Of a stretch of DNA of 64,000 bases, positions 32,732 through 42,208 are shown piece after piece. The position numbers were made by a program, and so were the translations under genes. This DNA is from Halopenitus persicus (GTDB taxonomy: Archaea > Halobacteriota > Halobacteria > Halobacteriales > Haloferacaceae), in assembly GCF_900107205.1 (NCBI RefSeq), contig NZ_FNPC01000001.1, forward strand, positions 279,213 through 343,212, read 5' to 3'. Numbering within the stretch: position 1 is the stretch's first letter; each line of letters starts with the position of its first letter. The notes beneath the pieces were generated by a model that saw nothing but the letters and a program-made list of their open reading frames with translations, made no database searches and was not told where the DNA came from.

Positions 32732-33825
32732 ACCGCGTGACCGAGGAGCTGCTGACCGTCCACACCCGCGAGGCGGTCTGTGACCGCGTCGTCGAGACCG
32801 TCGCCGCGGAGTTCGGGATGTCCCACGCCGGGATCTGGCTCCACGACGAGGACGAGGCGGCCCTCGTTCCCACCGCGCTCACCGAAGCCTCGACCGGCCT
32901 GTTCGGCGAGGACGCCGTCTACGCCGCGGAGTCCGATCCGAGCATCTCCTGGGAGGTCTTCGAGAGCGGGACCGCGCGGGTGATCGACGACGTCGACGAC
33001 TATCCGCGGATCTACGACCCGGCCGAGACGCCGGTTCGCAGCGAGATCATCGTCCCGCTCGGCGACCACGGGGTCTTCAACGTCGCGGCGACGCGACGGA
33101 ACGCCTTCGACGACGTCGACGCCACGACCGCCCGCATCCTGGCTTCGACCACGACCGCCGCCCTCGACCGGGCGGCCCACGAGGAGACGATCCGGCGCCA
33201 CCGCGAGGAGCTGGAACGCCGGAGCGACCAGCTCGAGGCGTTCGCCAGGACCGTCTCCCACGACCTGCGGAACCCGCTGAACGTCGCGACGGGCTACCTG
33301 GACATCGCCAGGGAGACGGGCGGTGACGAGTACTTCGACCGGATCGAGGATGCGCTCGGCCGGATGGACCGGCTGATCGAGGACGTCCTCCAGCTCGCGC
33401 GGGAGGGCGATCGGATCCGCGAGGTCGACCGCGTCGACCTCGAGATCGTCGCCCGGGACGCATGGGCGTTCGTCGAGACGCCCGACGCGGAACTGGTCGT
33501 CGACGCAGACCGGGCGGTCCCGGCCGATCCCGACCGCCTCCAGCGGGCCCTCGAAAACCTCTTTCGCAACGCGGTCGAACACGCCGGCTCCGACGTGACC
33601 GTCCGGATCGAGGCGACGGCGGCCGGCTTCGCGGTCGCGGACGACGGACCGGGCGTTCCCGCGGCCGAGCGGGAGACGATCTTCGAGGCCGGTCACTCGA
33701 CCGACCCCGACGGCACCGGCTACGGACTCGCGATCGTCGACACGATCGCCGAGGCCCACGGCTGGGACGTTCGCTGTGGCGAGGGCGACGACGGCGGTGC
33801 CCGCTTCGAGTTCGTCCTCGAGTGA
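32716..33825 (+). pseudogene. C-terminal fragment of sensor histidine kinase (GAF and kinase domains)
   Basis: 370 codons in frame with the upstream membrane fragment. A GAF domain (about 5-150: REAVCDRVVETVAAEFGMSH, VRSEIIVPLGDHGVFNVAAT) is followed by the kinase core: phospho-acceptor H-box TVSHDLRNPLNVATGYL, N-box ENLFRNAVEHAG, G1 VADDGPGVP and G2 GTGYGLAIVDTIAEAH. Everything needed for kinase activity is intact. Without the upstream part only the GTG at 32737 could serve as start, and no promoter is evident, so it is probably silent while the element is present. No response regulator lies nearby. Confidence 0.88.
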
Positions 33826-33919
33826 CGCCCCGCGTAACGGTCCCGCGTGACGGTCCCGAAACGTATTGGAGAGAATACACGTCCGAACGGTTAAGACCGA
33901 TCTCCGGGATCCATCGGAT

Positions 33920-34171
33920 ATGCCCGCGAAGACCGGCGGATCACACGCGATCTCGGCGTTCGTCACCCTCATCATCGGGACGATGTTCTCGAAGTACCTC
34001 TGGAGCGTCGCGCCCCCGCTCGGCGAGGCCGGCGTCCTGGCGATGACCGTGATCCGCGAGTCCACCGGGATCGCCGTCCCCCTCACGGACCAGTTCGCGG
34101 GGTCCGTGGTCGTGATGGTCGGGCTCTCGTTCGTCTGGGGACTCGTGTACCACTTCTCACGGCACGGTTGA
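33920..34171 (+). CDS. Small membrane protein of unknown function
   Basis: 83 residues with two hydrophobic stretches (AISAFVTLIIGTMFSKYLW and VVVMVGLSFVWGLVYHFS), a short loop between them and few charged residues. The start at MPAKTGGSHAI (33920) is chosen because the additional upstream residues look non-coding. It is placed 94 bases behind the kinase. No family recognised. Confidence 0.6.
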   Translation: MPAKTGGSHAISAFVTLIIGTMFSKYLWSVAPPLGEAGVLAMTVIRESTGIAVPLTDQFAGSVVVMVGLSFVWGLVYHFSRHG

Positions 34172-34189
34172 AGTCCAGGGACCGCCGAT

Positions 34190-34402
34190 CTAGTCGATGT
34201 ATCCCAACTCCCGAAGCCGGTCGCGCGTCTCCGGTTCGAGGTCGGCGTCGTGAAGCGCTTCCTGTCCGGCTTCCTCCCGCTCGTCGATCAGGAGTAGTAG
34301 CTGGCGCGCGGTTCGAAGCTTGAACCCGAGATCAGGGTCCGCGACCGACTCCTCGACGCTCTCGAGGAGCGTATCGATCGTCTCGATCGTCGTTCCCGAC
34401 AT
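34190..34402 (-). CDS. Short helical acidic protein, unknown function
   Basis: 70 residues from the ATG at 34402. All helical and acidic: TIDTLLESVEESVADPDLGF, LRTARQLLLLIDEREEAGQE and a tail ETRDRLRELGYID. AT-rich TATA-like sequence (tgattattatattgtatat) lies right before the start, as in leaderless haloarchaeal genes. Similar short proteins are frequent in Halorubrum-type genomes, without known role. Confidence 0.65.
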   Translation of the reverse strand: MSGTTIETIDTLLESVEESVADPDLGFKLRTARQLLLLIDEREEAGQEALHDADLEPETRDRLRELGYID

Positions 34403-34616
34403 CACCCGTGTTTTTGATTATTATATTGTATATATTATGAGCGTTCCCGCGGATCCGGATCGGTCGTGGGTGATATATACCGGTCCGTCCGTCGATGTGG
34501 CGGCGATCGGCTTCCGGTCACCGTGTCAACGCGGCGGCGAAGCGAGTTCGGTCGGGAGTCCGCGACTACGGGTCCCGGAGACGCGAAAAAGCGGGTCGAC
34601 GAACCCTGATTCCGGT

Positions 34617-35006
34617 TTAAATGACGCGGTTCTGCAGGTAGTCGAGGTGCTTCGCGTTGTAGACGATCTTGACCTCCTCGGCGGCCGGGCTGCCGATGCA
34701 GGTCAGGCGGACGTTCTTCTCCTCGACCTCCTCGTCCGAGAGGATCTGCTGCATGTCCATGTCGATCTCGCCCTGTTTGACGATGGACGCGCAGTTCGCG
34801 CAGGCGCCGGCGCGGCAGGAGAACGGCCAGTCGTACCCCTGGGCCTCGGCGGCCTCGAGGATATACTCGCCCTGGTTCACGTCGAGCGTGCCGTAGTCCT
34901 CGTCGTCGAGGCCGGCGTCGGCGGCCTTCTCGAAGAGGTCGTCGTCGTCCATCGACCATCCGTGGTCGTCGAGCACTTCGTAGTTGAGGTATTCTACTGT
35001 GGGCAT
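34617..35006 (-). CDS. 2Fe-2S ferredoxin, haloarchaeal type
   Basis: 129 residues. The plant-type iron-sulfur motif is CRAGACANC (Cys-x4-Cys-x2-Cys) followed by the fourth ligand in LTCIGSP. Haloarchaeal ferredoxins carry an acidic N-terminal insertion, here [20 protein letters not shown]. It is the electron carrier for 2-oxoacid oxidoreductases and nitrite-type reductions. The ATG at 35006 ([17 protein letters not shown]) is preferred to a longer frame since homologues begin here. Confidence 0.95.
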   Translation of the reverse strand: MPTVEYLNYEVLDDHGWSMDDDDLFEKAADAGLDDEDYGTLDVNQGEYILEAAEAQGYDWPFSCRAGACANCASIVKQGEIDMDMQQILSDEEVEEKNVRLTCIGSPAAEEVKIVYNAKHLDYLQNRVI

Positions 35007-35158
35007 CACCTGCCGGTTTGACACCCACCTCATTAGGCTTTGCTGTTCGAACGGGCCGATCGACGTGGCGACCGCTGTTCGATCCCCGGTCGCGTGAACG
35101 TGTTCGGTGACCGGGCCCGGATCCGGCGCGGCCGTCCCGGGAGCGTCCCGTCGACGCG

Positions 35159-36013
35159 CTAGAGCTGCCGGAGGCGTTCCTCCAGGCAGACGGTGACGAT
35201 CGACTTCGCGATCGCCGCGCCGCCCTCGATCGGATCGAGCTTCGTCTCGCCCGCGCGCTCGCCGTAGGCGATCGGCAGCTCACGGACGTCGTAGCCGCGC
35301 ACCAGCGGCCGGATCAGCAGCTCCGCTGAGAGGCCGGTGTTCTCGGTCCAGTCGATGGATTCCACGACCTCGCGGCGGTACGCCCGCATCCCGGTCGTCG
35401 TGTCGTGGACGCGCGTTCCCATCAGGAGACTCGCGATCGCGGCGAAGGCGTGGTTGCCGAACCGGTTGAACGCCGGCATCGTCTCGGCGCCGTGGTAGAG
35501 CCGGTCGCCGCTGACCACGTCGGCGCCGTCGTTGATCGCCTCGAGGAACGCCGGCAGCCGCTCCATCGGATAGGTGTCGTCGCAGTCGGTGGTCACGACG
35601 ACCGGCCGGTCGGGCGTCAGGATCGCCTCGCGAACCGCGACGCCGTAGCCCTGCGGCTCCTGTTCGATCACGGTCGCGCCGTGCTCGCGGGCGATCTCCG
35701 GCGTCCGGTCCGAGGACCCGTCCACGCAGACGACCTCCGCGCGGCCGCCCGTGACGCGCTCGATGTCCTCGAGCACCGTCCCGATGGCCGCCTCCTCGTT
35801 GTACGTTCCCATCACAACGCTCAGGTCGTCGAACGTGAATCGGTCCCCGTCGGCGGTTCCCGCGCCTGCGCCGGCGCCATCCACGTCCGTGCCTGCGTCC
35901 GCCGCGGACGCGTCCGCGTGCTCCGCGATCGGGTCGTCCCGATCGGTTGTCTCCTCGGTACCGTCGATATCAGCTGACTCGGCCCCGCTTCGGGGCTCGA
36001 CTGACTGACTCAT
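35159..36013 (-). CDS. Glycosyltransferase family 2 (dolichyl-phosphate sugar transferase-like)
   Basis: 284 residues. After an acidic low-complexity N-terminus (about 1-60, rich in Asp, Ala and Gly) the GT-A fold starts at [18 protein letters not shown]. Then follow [15 protein letters not shown] and the DxD-type metal motif [13 protein letters not shown]. It resembles dolichyl-phosphate glucose/mannose synthases used in archaeal N-glycosylation. The upstream DtxR-type palindrome at 36046-36063 overlaps the promoter, so iron or manganese may control it. Its natural sugar is not determined. Confidence 0.88.
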   Translation of the reverse strand: MSQSVEPRSGAESADIDGTEETTDRDDPIAEHADASAADAGTDVDGAGAGAGTADGDRFTFDDLSVVMGTYNEEAAIGTVLEDIERVTGGRAEVVCVDGSSDRTPEIAREHGATVIEQEPQGYGVAVREAILTPDRPVVVTTDCDDTYPMERLPAFLEAINDGADVVSGDRLYHGAETMPAFNRFGNHAFAAIASLLMGTRVHDTTTGMRAYRREVVESIDWTENTGLSAELLIRPLVRGYDVRELPIAYGERAGETKLDPIEGGAAIAKSIVTVCLEERLRQL

Positions 36014-36045
36014 TATCTCCCCATCGGTCCCGGGGGGATTTAATC

Positions 36046-36063
36046 TTTTAGGTTCGCCTAAAA
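36046..36063. promoter_or_regulatory. DtxR/IdeR-type iron box upstream of glycosyltransferase
   Basis: TTTTAGGTTCGCCTAAAA is a palindrome with 7-base arms, matching the TTAGG...CCTAA pattern of DtxR-family sites known for haloarchaeal Idr/SirR regulators. It sits 33 bases before the start codon of the glycosyltransferase, over the TATA/BRE region on the minus strand. Binding would block transcription. Confidence 0.75.
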
Positions 36064-36137
36064 CAGGGCGGCGGCGACCGCCGGGTCCTCACGGACCGCC
36101 GATCCCGCCGTCCCCCGTCGCTCTGGCGGCTCCTCAG

Positions 36138-37790
36138 TCACGAGCCGCCGAGCGCCGCGTCGATGGCCTCGGCTGCCCGGAGCGCGAGCGCGGCGATCGT
36201 CAGCGTCGGATTCATCGCGCCGGCGGTCGGGAAGACGCTGCTGCCCACGATCCAGCAGTTCTCCAGGTCGTGGGTCCGCAGGTCCGGATCGACGACGCTC
36301 TCGGCGGGGTCTTCCCCCATCCGCGTCGTTCCCATATGGTGGTAGGCCGGACCGGTGCTCTCGGCGTCGACCTGCCAGGTGATCTCCGCGCCGAGCTCCT
36401 CGAGGATCGATTCCTGGATCGCGTTCACCCGGTCGATCGTTTCGAGCGCGCGGTCGCCGACCGACCAGTGGACGTCCGGCACGGGATTCCCGTGGACGTC
36501 GGTGCGGTCGCGGTCCAGTCCGACGTAGCTGTCCTCGGAGGGGAGCTGTTCGACGAGCGCGCCCATCGCGATGTTGTTGCCGTAGGAGTCACGCAGGTCC
36601 CCGAGCAGGTCGTCGCCCCACGACTCCCCCGACAGCGCCATCTCGACCGGCGAGGGCCCCGCGTAGTTGAAGAACTCGAGCTTGAACGGCGCGGTCTCGG
36701 CGTCGGCCTCGTCATAAAACTGGTGCGACTCGCTGGTCAGAAAGCCCACGTGGTTCTGCCGGGTCGGCTCCCCGAGGAGCCCCCCGGTCCCCGCGAACAG
36801 GTGGTCCATGAAGAACCGTCCGACCAGCCCGCTCGAGTTGGCCAGTCCGTCGGGATACCGGTCGGATTCCGAAAGCAGGAGCAGCCGCGGCGTCTCGACG
36901 CCGCCGCAAGCCACCACGACGGCGTCCGCCGCCTGGCGGTGCGTCTCCCCGTCGGGGGTGACGTACTCGGCGGCGCGAACCCGCTCGCCGTCCGGCCCGT
37001 GCTCGAGCCGCTGGACCGCCGCCCGGTCGATGACGGTCGCGCCGCGTTCCTCGGCGCGCTCGATATGGACGGTGGCGTCGTACTTCGCTCCGGAGGGACA
37101 GACCGGCTGACAGGTGCCGTAGCCGACGCAGGCGCTGCGGTCGTCGTACCCCTCCGAGTTGCGCGCGTTCGGCACCGAGTGCATGTCGATCCCGAGCTCC
37201 TCGCAGGCCTCCGCGAACAGGCTGTCGCTGTAGGACGGCTCGAAGGCCGGCATCGGATGCGGCTCCTCCCGGGGCGGGGCGTACGGGTTGTCGCTGGCTC
37301 CCGAGACGCCGAGCTCCCGCTCTGCCGCCGCGTAGTACGGACGGAGGTCGGCGTAGTCGATCGGCCAGTCGACGCCGACGCCGCGCTCGCTTGCGGACGC
37401 GAAGTCGTTCTCGTGGAGCCGCATCACCATTCCCTGCCAGTGGAGCGTCGATCCGCCGACGCCCTTCACGCGGGCGTGGTTGAGCGGGTAGCCGCGGTCG
37501 CCGCTGCTCGAGTAGGCGTCACGCTCCGGGTCGCCGTCCCAGACGTCCGGCCGGCCGTAGTACGGGCGGATCGCCCGTTCCTGGCGGTCGATGCGGTCCG
37601 CGGGGTCGAACCGGGGTCCCGCATCGAGGACGACGACCGAGTGCCCGTTGGCGGCGAGCCGGTCGCTCACGATCGCGCCCGCGGGCCCGGCGCCGATCAC
37701 GCAGACGTCGGCGTCCGGGACCGGCGTTCGGTCGATGTCCCGTTGGACCGGTTCCGTGCCGGCTTTCGAGAGCCCTGACGAGCCGCTCAT
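36138..37790 (-). CDS. GMC-type FAD oxidoreductase (gluconate dehydrogenase-like large subunit)
   Basis: 550 residues. FAD-binding site DVCVIGAGPAGAIVSDRL, then GGSTLHWQGMVMRL, a cysteine cluster VGYGTCQPVCPSGAKYDA, and the catalytic C-terminal part YHHMGTTRMGEDP followed by FPTAGAMNPTLTIAAL. These match the FAD subunit of membrane gluconate or sorbitol-type dehydrogenases. It overlaps the preceding small subunit gene by 4 bases. The ATG at 37790 (MSGSSGLSKAG) is selected for this overlap. The electron acceptor subunit, a cytochrome in bacteria, is absent here. Confidence 0.9.
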   Translation of the reverse strand: MSGSSGLSKAGTEPVQRDIDRTPVPDADVCVIGAGPAGAIVSDRLAANGHSVVVLDAGPRFDPADRIDRQERAIRPYYGRPDVWDGDPERDAYSSSGDRGYPLNHARVKGVGGSTLHWQGMVMRLHENDFASASERGVGVDWPIDYADLRPYYAAAERELGVSGASDNPYAPPREEPHPMPAFEPSYSDSLFAEACEELGIDMHSVPNARNSEGYDDRSACVGYGTCQPVCPSGAKYDATVHIERAEERGATVIDRAAVQRLEHGPDGERVRAAEYVTPDGETHRQAADAVVVACGGVETPRLLLLSESDRYPDGLANSSGLVGRFFMDHLFAGTGGLLGEPTRQNHVGFLTSESHQFYDEADAETAPFKLEFFNYAGPSPVEMALSGESWGDDLLGDLRDSYGNNIAMGALVEQLPSEDSYVGLDRDRTDVHGNPVPDVHWSVGDRALETIDRVNAIQESILEELGAEITWQVDAESTGPAYHHMGTTRMGEDPAESVVDPDLRTHDLENCWIVGSSVFPTAGAMNPTLTIAALALRAAEAIDAALGGS

Positions 37791-38386
37791 CGGTTCGGCC
37801 CCCGCGTGTAGCTCTCCGTGCCGCCGGGGTGTCCCTGCGGGTTCTCGATGCCCACGAGCTTCCCGCCGGTCGGCGAGGCGTACAGCGCGAACAGCAGTTC
37901 GTTCACGACGTGATATCGGACCCGTTCGGCGAGGGTTCCGTCGGGGACCTCGTCGGCGACGTCCGCGCCGACCTCCCGCAGCAGGCGGTCCCGGTCGGCG
38001 GCCGGGATCGTCGGGAGCCGGCCGCCGTACCACTCCTCCGCAAGCTCGTCGAGTTCCGTCATCGTTTCGCGGATCCCGTCGGCGGTCGGCGCGGACTGCA
38101 GCCGCCCCTCGATGACCGTCCCGACGAACTCCTCGACGCCCGCGATCTCGGTCGGATAGACGGGTTCGGCCACCGCCACGAACGACTCGACGATCGCGGG
38201 GTCCGCGAGGAGCGAGTCGTCGTCCCCGCCCGACCCGTTCGACGATTCCGTTCCGGGACCGCCGTCACGGCCGTCCTCGGCGTCACGGTCGTCCCCGTCG
38301 CGAACGTGGGCGACGCCCGCGACCGCGGCCCCGCCGGTCCCCATCGCCGCGAGGGCCGCGACCGCGTCGCGTCTCGTCAGCTCCAT
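37787..38386 (-). CDS. Gluconate 2-dehydrogenase subunit 3-like protein, Tat-exported
   Basis: 199 residues. N-terminal Tat signal MELTRRDAVAALAAMGTGGA, followed by an acidic linker and a helical domain (EPVYPTEIAGVEEFVGTVIE, VRYHVVNELLFALYASPTGG) typical of subunit 3 of gluconate 2-dehydrogenase. This subunit pairs with the GMC enzyme and guides it through the Tat pathway. The start at 38386 is supported by a TATA-like GTATAA at about 38411-38416, 25-30 bases upstream. The iron box 38391-38410 lies between, so the pair is probably iron-regulated. Confidence 0.88.
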   Translation of the reverse strand: MELTRRDAVAALAAMGTGGAAVAGVAHVRDGDDRDAEDGRDGGPGTESSNGSGGDDDSLLADPAIVESFVAVAEPVYPTEIAGVEEFVGTVIEGRLQSAPTADGIRETMTELDELAEEWYGGRLPTIPAADRDRLLREVGADVADEVPDGTLAERVRYHVVNELLFALYASPTGGKLVGIENPQGHPGGTESYTRGPNR

Positions 38387-38390
38387 AGGC

Positions 38391-38410
38391 GGATTAGGCA
38401 AACCTAATCC
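38391..38410. promoter_or_regulatory. DtxR/IdeR-type iron box between divergent genes
   Basis: GGATTAGGCAAACCTAATCC has perfect 8-base arms and the same TTAGG...CCTAA core as the site at 36046. It lies between the oxidoreductase pair (minus) and the iron-type ABC permease (plus). It overlaps the leaderless promoter of the former. It could regulate both sides. Confidence 0.8.
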
Positions 38411-38450
38411 TTATACTCGTTGGAACGACTTCGTTCGAGTAGGAACCTTC

Positions 38451-40082
38451 ATGCGAGACGTCCGATCGACCCTCGTCGCGGTCCGGTCACGATTCGGGTC
38501 CCTCGAGACCTCACGCGGGCTCGCGCTTCTGTGTGCGGGGATCGCGCTCGCGTTCGTGCTCCCGCTGAGCTGGCTCGTGATCGAGGCGGTCACGGTGGAT
38601 CCGGAGCGCACGCGCGAGCTGCTGTTTCGTTGGCGGACGGCCGAGATCCTGCTCAACAGCCTGCTCCTGATGGGCGGCGTGACGGCGCTGTCGATCCTGA
38701 TCGGGGTGCCGCTGGCGTATCTCACGACGCGGACGGACCTGCCGTTCCGCCGGTTTTTCACCGTCGCGGTCGCGCTCCCGCTGGTCGTGCCGAGCTACGT
38801 GGGCGCGTTCTCGTTCGTCTCCGCGTTCGGTCCCCAGGGGGAGTTCCACGACCTCCTCGCCCCCCTCGGGATCGAGCGGCTGCCCGAGATCTACGGCCTG
38901 CACGGCGCGATCGTTCTCATCACGCTGTACACCTATCCGTACGTCTACCTGACGACGCGCGCGTCGCTGCTCTCGCTCGACACGACGCTCATCGAGGCGG
39001 CTCGGACCCTCGACCACACGCGCTGGGAGGCGTTCCGTCGCGTCACGCTGCCGCACATTCGGCCCGCGACCGCGGCCGGCGCGCTGCTTGCGGCGCTGTA
39101 CGCGATCTCCGATTTCGGCACGCCGGCGATCATGCGCGTCTCGGTGTTCACCCAACAGATCTACGTCGAGTACAACGCCTTCGGCCAGGAGTACGCGGCG
39201 ATGCTCTCCCTACAGCTGCTTGCGGTGGTGCTCGTCGTGCTGGCGCTCGAACAGCGGATCCGGTCGAACCGGTCGGTCGAGGGCGGCACCGGCGGCCGGA
39301 GCGGGACGCCGGTCTCGTTGGGAGCCTGGCGGTGGCCCGCGACCCTGTTGCCGGTCGGCGTCGTCACTCTCGCGCTGGTCGTTCCGGTCTGGATCCTCGG
39401 GCTCTGGCTCGTCCGGGCGGACGCCGGCCGCCCCTCCCTGGCCTTCGAGTGGAGCTTCGCGCTCAACTCCGCGACGGTGGCGCTGGCGGCGGCGGTCGTC
39501 GCCGTGCTGGCGGCCCTCCCGATCGCCTACTTCGCGGCCCGCGATACGTCGCCGCTCGCGGCGGTCACCGAACGGACGACCTACGTCGGGTTCGCCGTCC
39601 CCGGGATCGTGTTGGCGCTCGCGCTCGTCTACTTCGGCGCGGGCTACGAGGCCCTCGAGATCCCCTATTCGCCCCGCATCTACCAGACGATCCCGCTTTT
39701 GGTCTTCGCGTACGTCATTCGCTTTACGCCGCAGGCGGTCGGCACGCTCCGGTCGGGCGTCCTCCAGGTCGACCCGACGATCGTCGAGGCGGCCCGAACG
39801 CTCGGGGAGACTCCCGGCGGGGCCTTCCGCCGCGTCACCCTCCGGCTGATCGCCCCCAGCGTCACCGCGGGCGCCGCGCTCGTCTTCCTCACCACGATGA
39901 AGGAGCTTCCCGTGACGCTCATCCTCCGACCGACCGGCTTCGAGACGATCGTCATCCAGATCTGGCGCGCCCAGAAGGCGGCCTACTTCCAGTACGCCGC
40001 CGTCCCGGCACTGCTGCTGCTCGCCATCTCCGGGCTCTCGATGGTGGTGTTGCTCTCGCAGGGCGGTCAGGAAGGACTGTGA
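38451..40082 (+). CDS. Iron(III)-type ABC transporter permease, fused double domain
   Basis: 543 residues with about twelve membrane helices forming two permease halves, each with an EAA loop: EAARTLDHTRWEAFRRVTLP and EAARTLGETPGGAFRRVTLR. The fused arrangement is found in FbpB/SfuB iron and ThiP thiamine permeases. The iron box 40 bases upstream favours iron. No ATPase or binding protein is adjacent, so the partners must be encoded elsewhere. The ATG at 38451 gives the family's cytoplasmic N-terminus. Confidence 0.88.
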   Translation: MRDVRSTLVAVRSRFGSLETSRGLALLCAGIALAFVLPLSWLVIEAVTVDPERTRELLFRWRTAEILLNSLLLMGGVTALSILIGVPLAYLTTRTDLPFRRFFTVAVALPLVVPSYVGAFSFVSAFGPQGEFHDLLAPLGIERLPEIYGLHGAIVLITLYTYPYVYLTTRASLLSLDTTLIEAARTLDHTRWEAFRRVTLPHIRPATAAGALLAALYAISDFGTPAIMRVSVFTQQIYVEYNAFGQEYAAMLSLQLLAVVLVVLALEQRIRSNRSVEGGTGGRSGTPVSLGAWRWPATLLPVGVVTLALVVPVWILGLWLVRADAGRPSLAFEWSFALNSATVALAAAVVAVLAALPIAYFAARDTSPLAAVTERTTYVGFAVPGIVLALALVYFGAGYEALEIPYSPRIYQTIPLLVFAYVIRFTPQAVGTLRSGVLQVDPTIVEAARTLGETPGGAFRRVTLRLIAPSVTAGAALVFLTTMKELPVTLILRPTGFETIVIQIWRAQKAAYFQYAAVPALLLLAISGLSMVVLLSQGGQEGL

Positions 40083-40128
40083 GGTGACGGCGGCGCCACG
40101 TTCCGGCCGGTGTGTGACGATTCATCGT

Positions 40129-40221
40129 CCGCCGCGTGAGGGAGGCTTCAAGTCCCCGCCGCGTGAGGGAGGCTTCAAGTCCCCGCCGCGTGAGGGAGGC
40201 TTCAAGTCCCCGCCGTGTGAA
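40129..40221. repeat. 27-bp tandem repeat, three copies plus partial
   Basis: The unit CCGCCGCGTGAGGGAGGCTT followed by CAAGTCC occurs at 40129-40155, 40156-40182 and 40183-40209 without mismatch, followed by a degraded piece. Each contains GGGAGGCTTCAAGTCCC, able to form a small hairpin. It sits in the spacer before the CoA-transferase gene. Confidence 0.95.
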
Positions 40222-40240
40222 CACCCCGGGATGAACACAC

Positions 40241-41512
40241 ATGGTCGGTGAAGCACGTTCCCCGGAGGGATCCTCCGGGCCGCTGTCCGGCGTGACGGTA
40301 CTCGACGCCTCGCGCGTCCTCGTGGGTCCCTTCTGTACGATGCAACTCGGCGACCTCGGCGCCGAGGTGATCAAGATCGAGCGCCCGGACGAGGGCGATC
40401 AAACCCGGGGTTGGTACCCGCCCTCCTTCGGCGGCGGGGAGGACGACCCCGGCGAGAGCGCCTACTACGTCAGCGTCAACCGGAACAAGCGCTCGGTCGA
40501 GCTGAACCTCTCGAGCGACGCCGGCCAGGCCGTCTTCCGGGATCTCGCCCGGGAGGCCGACGTCGTCGTCGAGAACTTCCGGGTCGGCACGATGGACGAC
40601 TGGGGGCTCGGATACGAGGACCTCCGCGAGGTCAACCCCGAGCTGGTCTACTGCGGCATCTCGGGATACGGCGAGTGGGGCCCCGACCGCGACAAGCCGG
40701 CCTACGACATCATGATGCAGGCGCGGGGCGGGCTGATGAGCATCACCGGCATCGAGGGCGGCGCGCCGGTCCGCGTCGGCGTCGCGCTCGCCGACATCGG
40801 CGCGGGGATGTACGCCACGCAGGCGATCCTCGCCGCCCTGCTCGACCGGGAGCTCGGCGACGGCGGGAGCGGCCAGAAGATCGACGTCAGCCTCCTCGAC
40901 GGGCAGGCCGCCTGGATGAGCTATATGGCGGCGAACTACTTCGCCTCCGGGGAGTCGCCCGGCCGAATGGGGAGCAAACACCCGAACATCGCCCCGTATC
41001 AGGCCTTCGAGACGGCGGACAGCTACGTCGTCGTGGCCTGCTCGTCGGACCCGTTCTGGCCGCCCCTCTGTGCGGCCCTCGACCGGCCCGACCTGCTCGC
41101 GGACGAGCGCTTCGAGACCAACACCAAGCGCGTGCGCAACCGCGAGGCCCTCGACGCAGAACTCGAGGCCGAGTTCGCCGAGCTAACGACCGAGCAGGCC
41201 CTTGACGCGCTCGCCGAGCACGACGTCCCCGCGAGCCACGTCCGCGACATGGAGGAGGTGTTCGACGACCCCCAGATCGAGGCGCGCGGGATGCGCGTGG
41301 AGATGGACCACCCCACGGCCGGCACCGTCGAGATGCCCGGGTCGCCGATGCACTTCTCCCGGTCGCCGACGACCTACCGGCGGCATCCGCCGCTGCTGGG
41401 CGAACACACCACGGCCGTGTTGCGCGAGTACGGCTACGAGGACGCCGACATCGAGCGCCTGCGCGAGGCCGGCGCGATCCCGGCGGACGCGTCGAAAACG
41501 GACGCGGAATAG
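40241..41512 (+). CDS. CaiB/BaiF (class III) CoA-transferase
   Basis: 423 residues. Family signs are GVTVLDASRVLVGPFCTMQL, LGDLGAEVIKIERPDEGD, VENFRVGTMDDWGLGYEDL and KPAYDIMMQARGGLMSITG, where the Asp after Tyr is the catalytic nucleophile that forms the acyl anhydride. It continues to HPNIAPYQAFETAD and the tail SPTTYRRHPPLLGEHT. It moves CoA between two carboxylic acids. Candidate substrates include succinyl/mesaconyl- or formyl-CoA type acids, but nothing nearby tells which. Clean start at ATG. Confidence 0.93.
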   Translation: MVGEARSPEGSSGPLSGVTVLDASRVLVGPFCTMQLGDLGAEVIKIERPDEGDQTRGWYPPSFGGGEDDPGESAYYVSVNRNKRSVELNLSSDAGQAVFRDLAREADVVVENFRVGTMDDWGLGYEDLREVNPELVYCGISGYGEWGPDRDKPAYDIMMQARGGLMSITGIEGGAPVRVGVALADIGAGMYATQAILAALLDRELGDGGSGQKIDVSLLDGQAAWMSYMAANYFASGESPGRMGSKHPNIAPYQAFETADSYVVVACSSDPFWPPLCAALDRPDLLADERFETNTKRVRNREALDAELEAEFAELTTEQALDALAEHDVPASHVRDMEEVFDDPQIEARGMRVEMDHPTAGTVEMPGSPMHFSRSPTTYRRHPPLLGEHTTAVLREYGYEDADIERLREAGAIPADASKTDAE

Positions 41513-41532
41513 CTCGCTACTCGATCTGCTCG

Positions 41533-41913
41533 CTACTCGATCTGCTCGCGGTACTCGTCGGCGCTCAGCAGGTCCTCGAAGGCGGCGTCGTCGTCGGGGT
41601 CGATCTCGATCATCCACCCCTCGCCGTACGGGTCCTCGTTGACGAGCTCGGGGGCGTTGAAGAGGTCCTCGTTCACCGCCGTGACCTCGCCGGAGATCGG
41701 CGCGTACAGGTCGGAGACGGCCTTGATCGACTCGACGACGCCGAACGTCTCGCCGGCGGCGATCGACTCGCCCACGTCGGGGAGCTCGACGAAGACGACG
41801 TCGCCGAGCTCGTCCTGCGCGAACGCGGAGATCCCGATCCGGATCGGGTCGTCCGTGGTGGTCCATTCGTGCGATTCCAGGTAGCGTCGGTCGGATGGGA
41901 CGTCGAAGCTCAT
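41533..41913 (-). CDS. gcvH: Glycine cleavage system H protein, second copy
   Basis: 126 residues. The lipoyl-lysine lies in [20 protein letters not shown], and the N-terminal half reads [20 protein letters not shown]. The protein carries the aminomethyl group between P, T and L proteins. This copy is separated from the gcv operon (13 kb away), which has its own gcvH. It is transcribed on its own, convergent with the CoA-transferase. It may also be a lipoylation intermediate or a stand-by H protein. Confidence 0.93.
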   Translation of the reverse strand: MSFDVPSDRRYLESHEWTTTDDPIRIGISAFAQDELGDVVFVELPDVGESIAAGETFGVVESIKAVSDLYAPISGEVTAVNEDLFNAPELVNEDPYGEGWMIEIDPDDDAAFEDLLSADEYREQIE

Positions 41914-42208
41914 CTGTTGTGGGTCAGTTTGGTGCCGTGGTGGGGCTGGGTGCGGTGGTGGGGTTGCGCGTCCGTGGCGTCGGTCGCGGATCGAACGGTC
42001 GCGTCTCCGGCGTCCGCCGTCGGCCGGCCGCCCGTCGTTTCGCGGCGTCCAGCGACGTCGGTCGTCGGGACATACTGACGCCTCTCCCGCCCGCGCCCTT
42101 AACGTTTTACTGTGGAACCGCGAGCGGAACCGCTCGCGATCCGTCGCCGGACCCGCCGCGACGACCGCGGATCGGGACGCCTATGCTCCCGCGACCGGTA
42201 GGGCGCGT

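Noticed and set aside
40129-40221. tRNA-like T-arm in the 27-bp repeats (GGCTTCAAGTCC)
   Set aside because: Only a T-arm-like piece recurs. No acceptor, D or anticodon arms can be formed.
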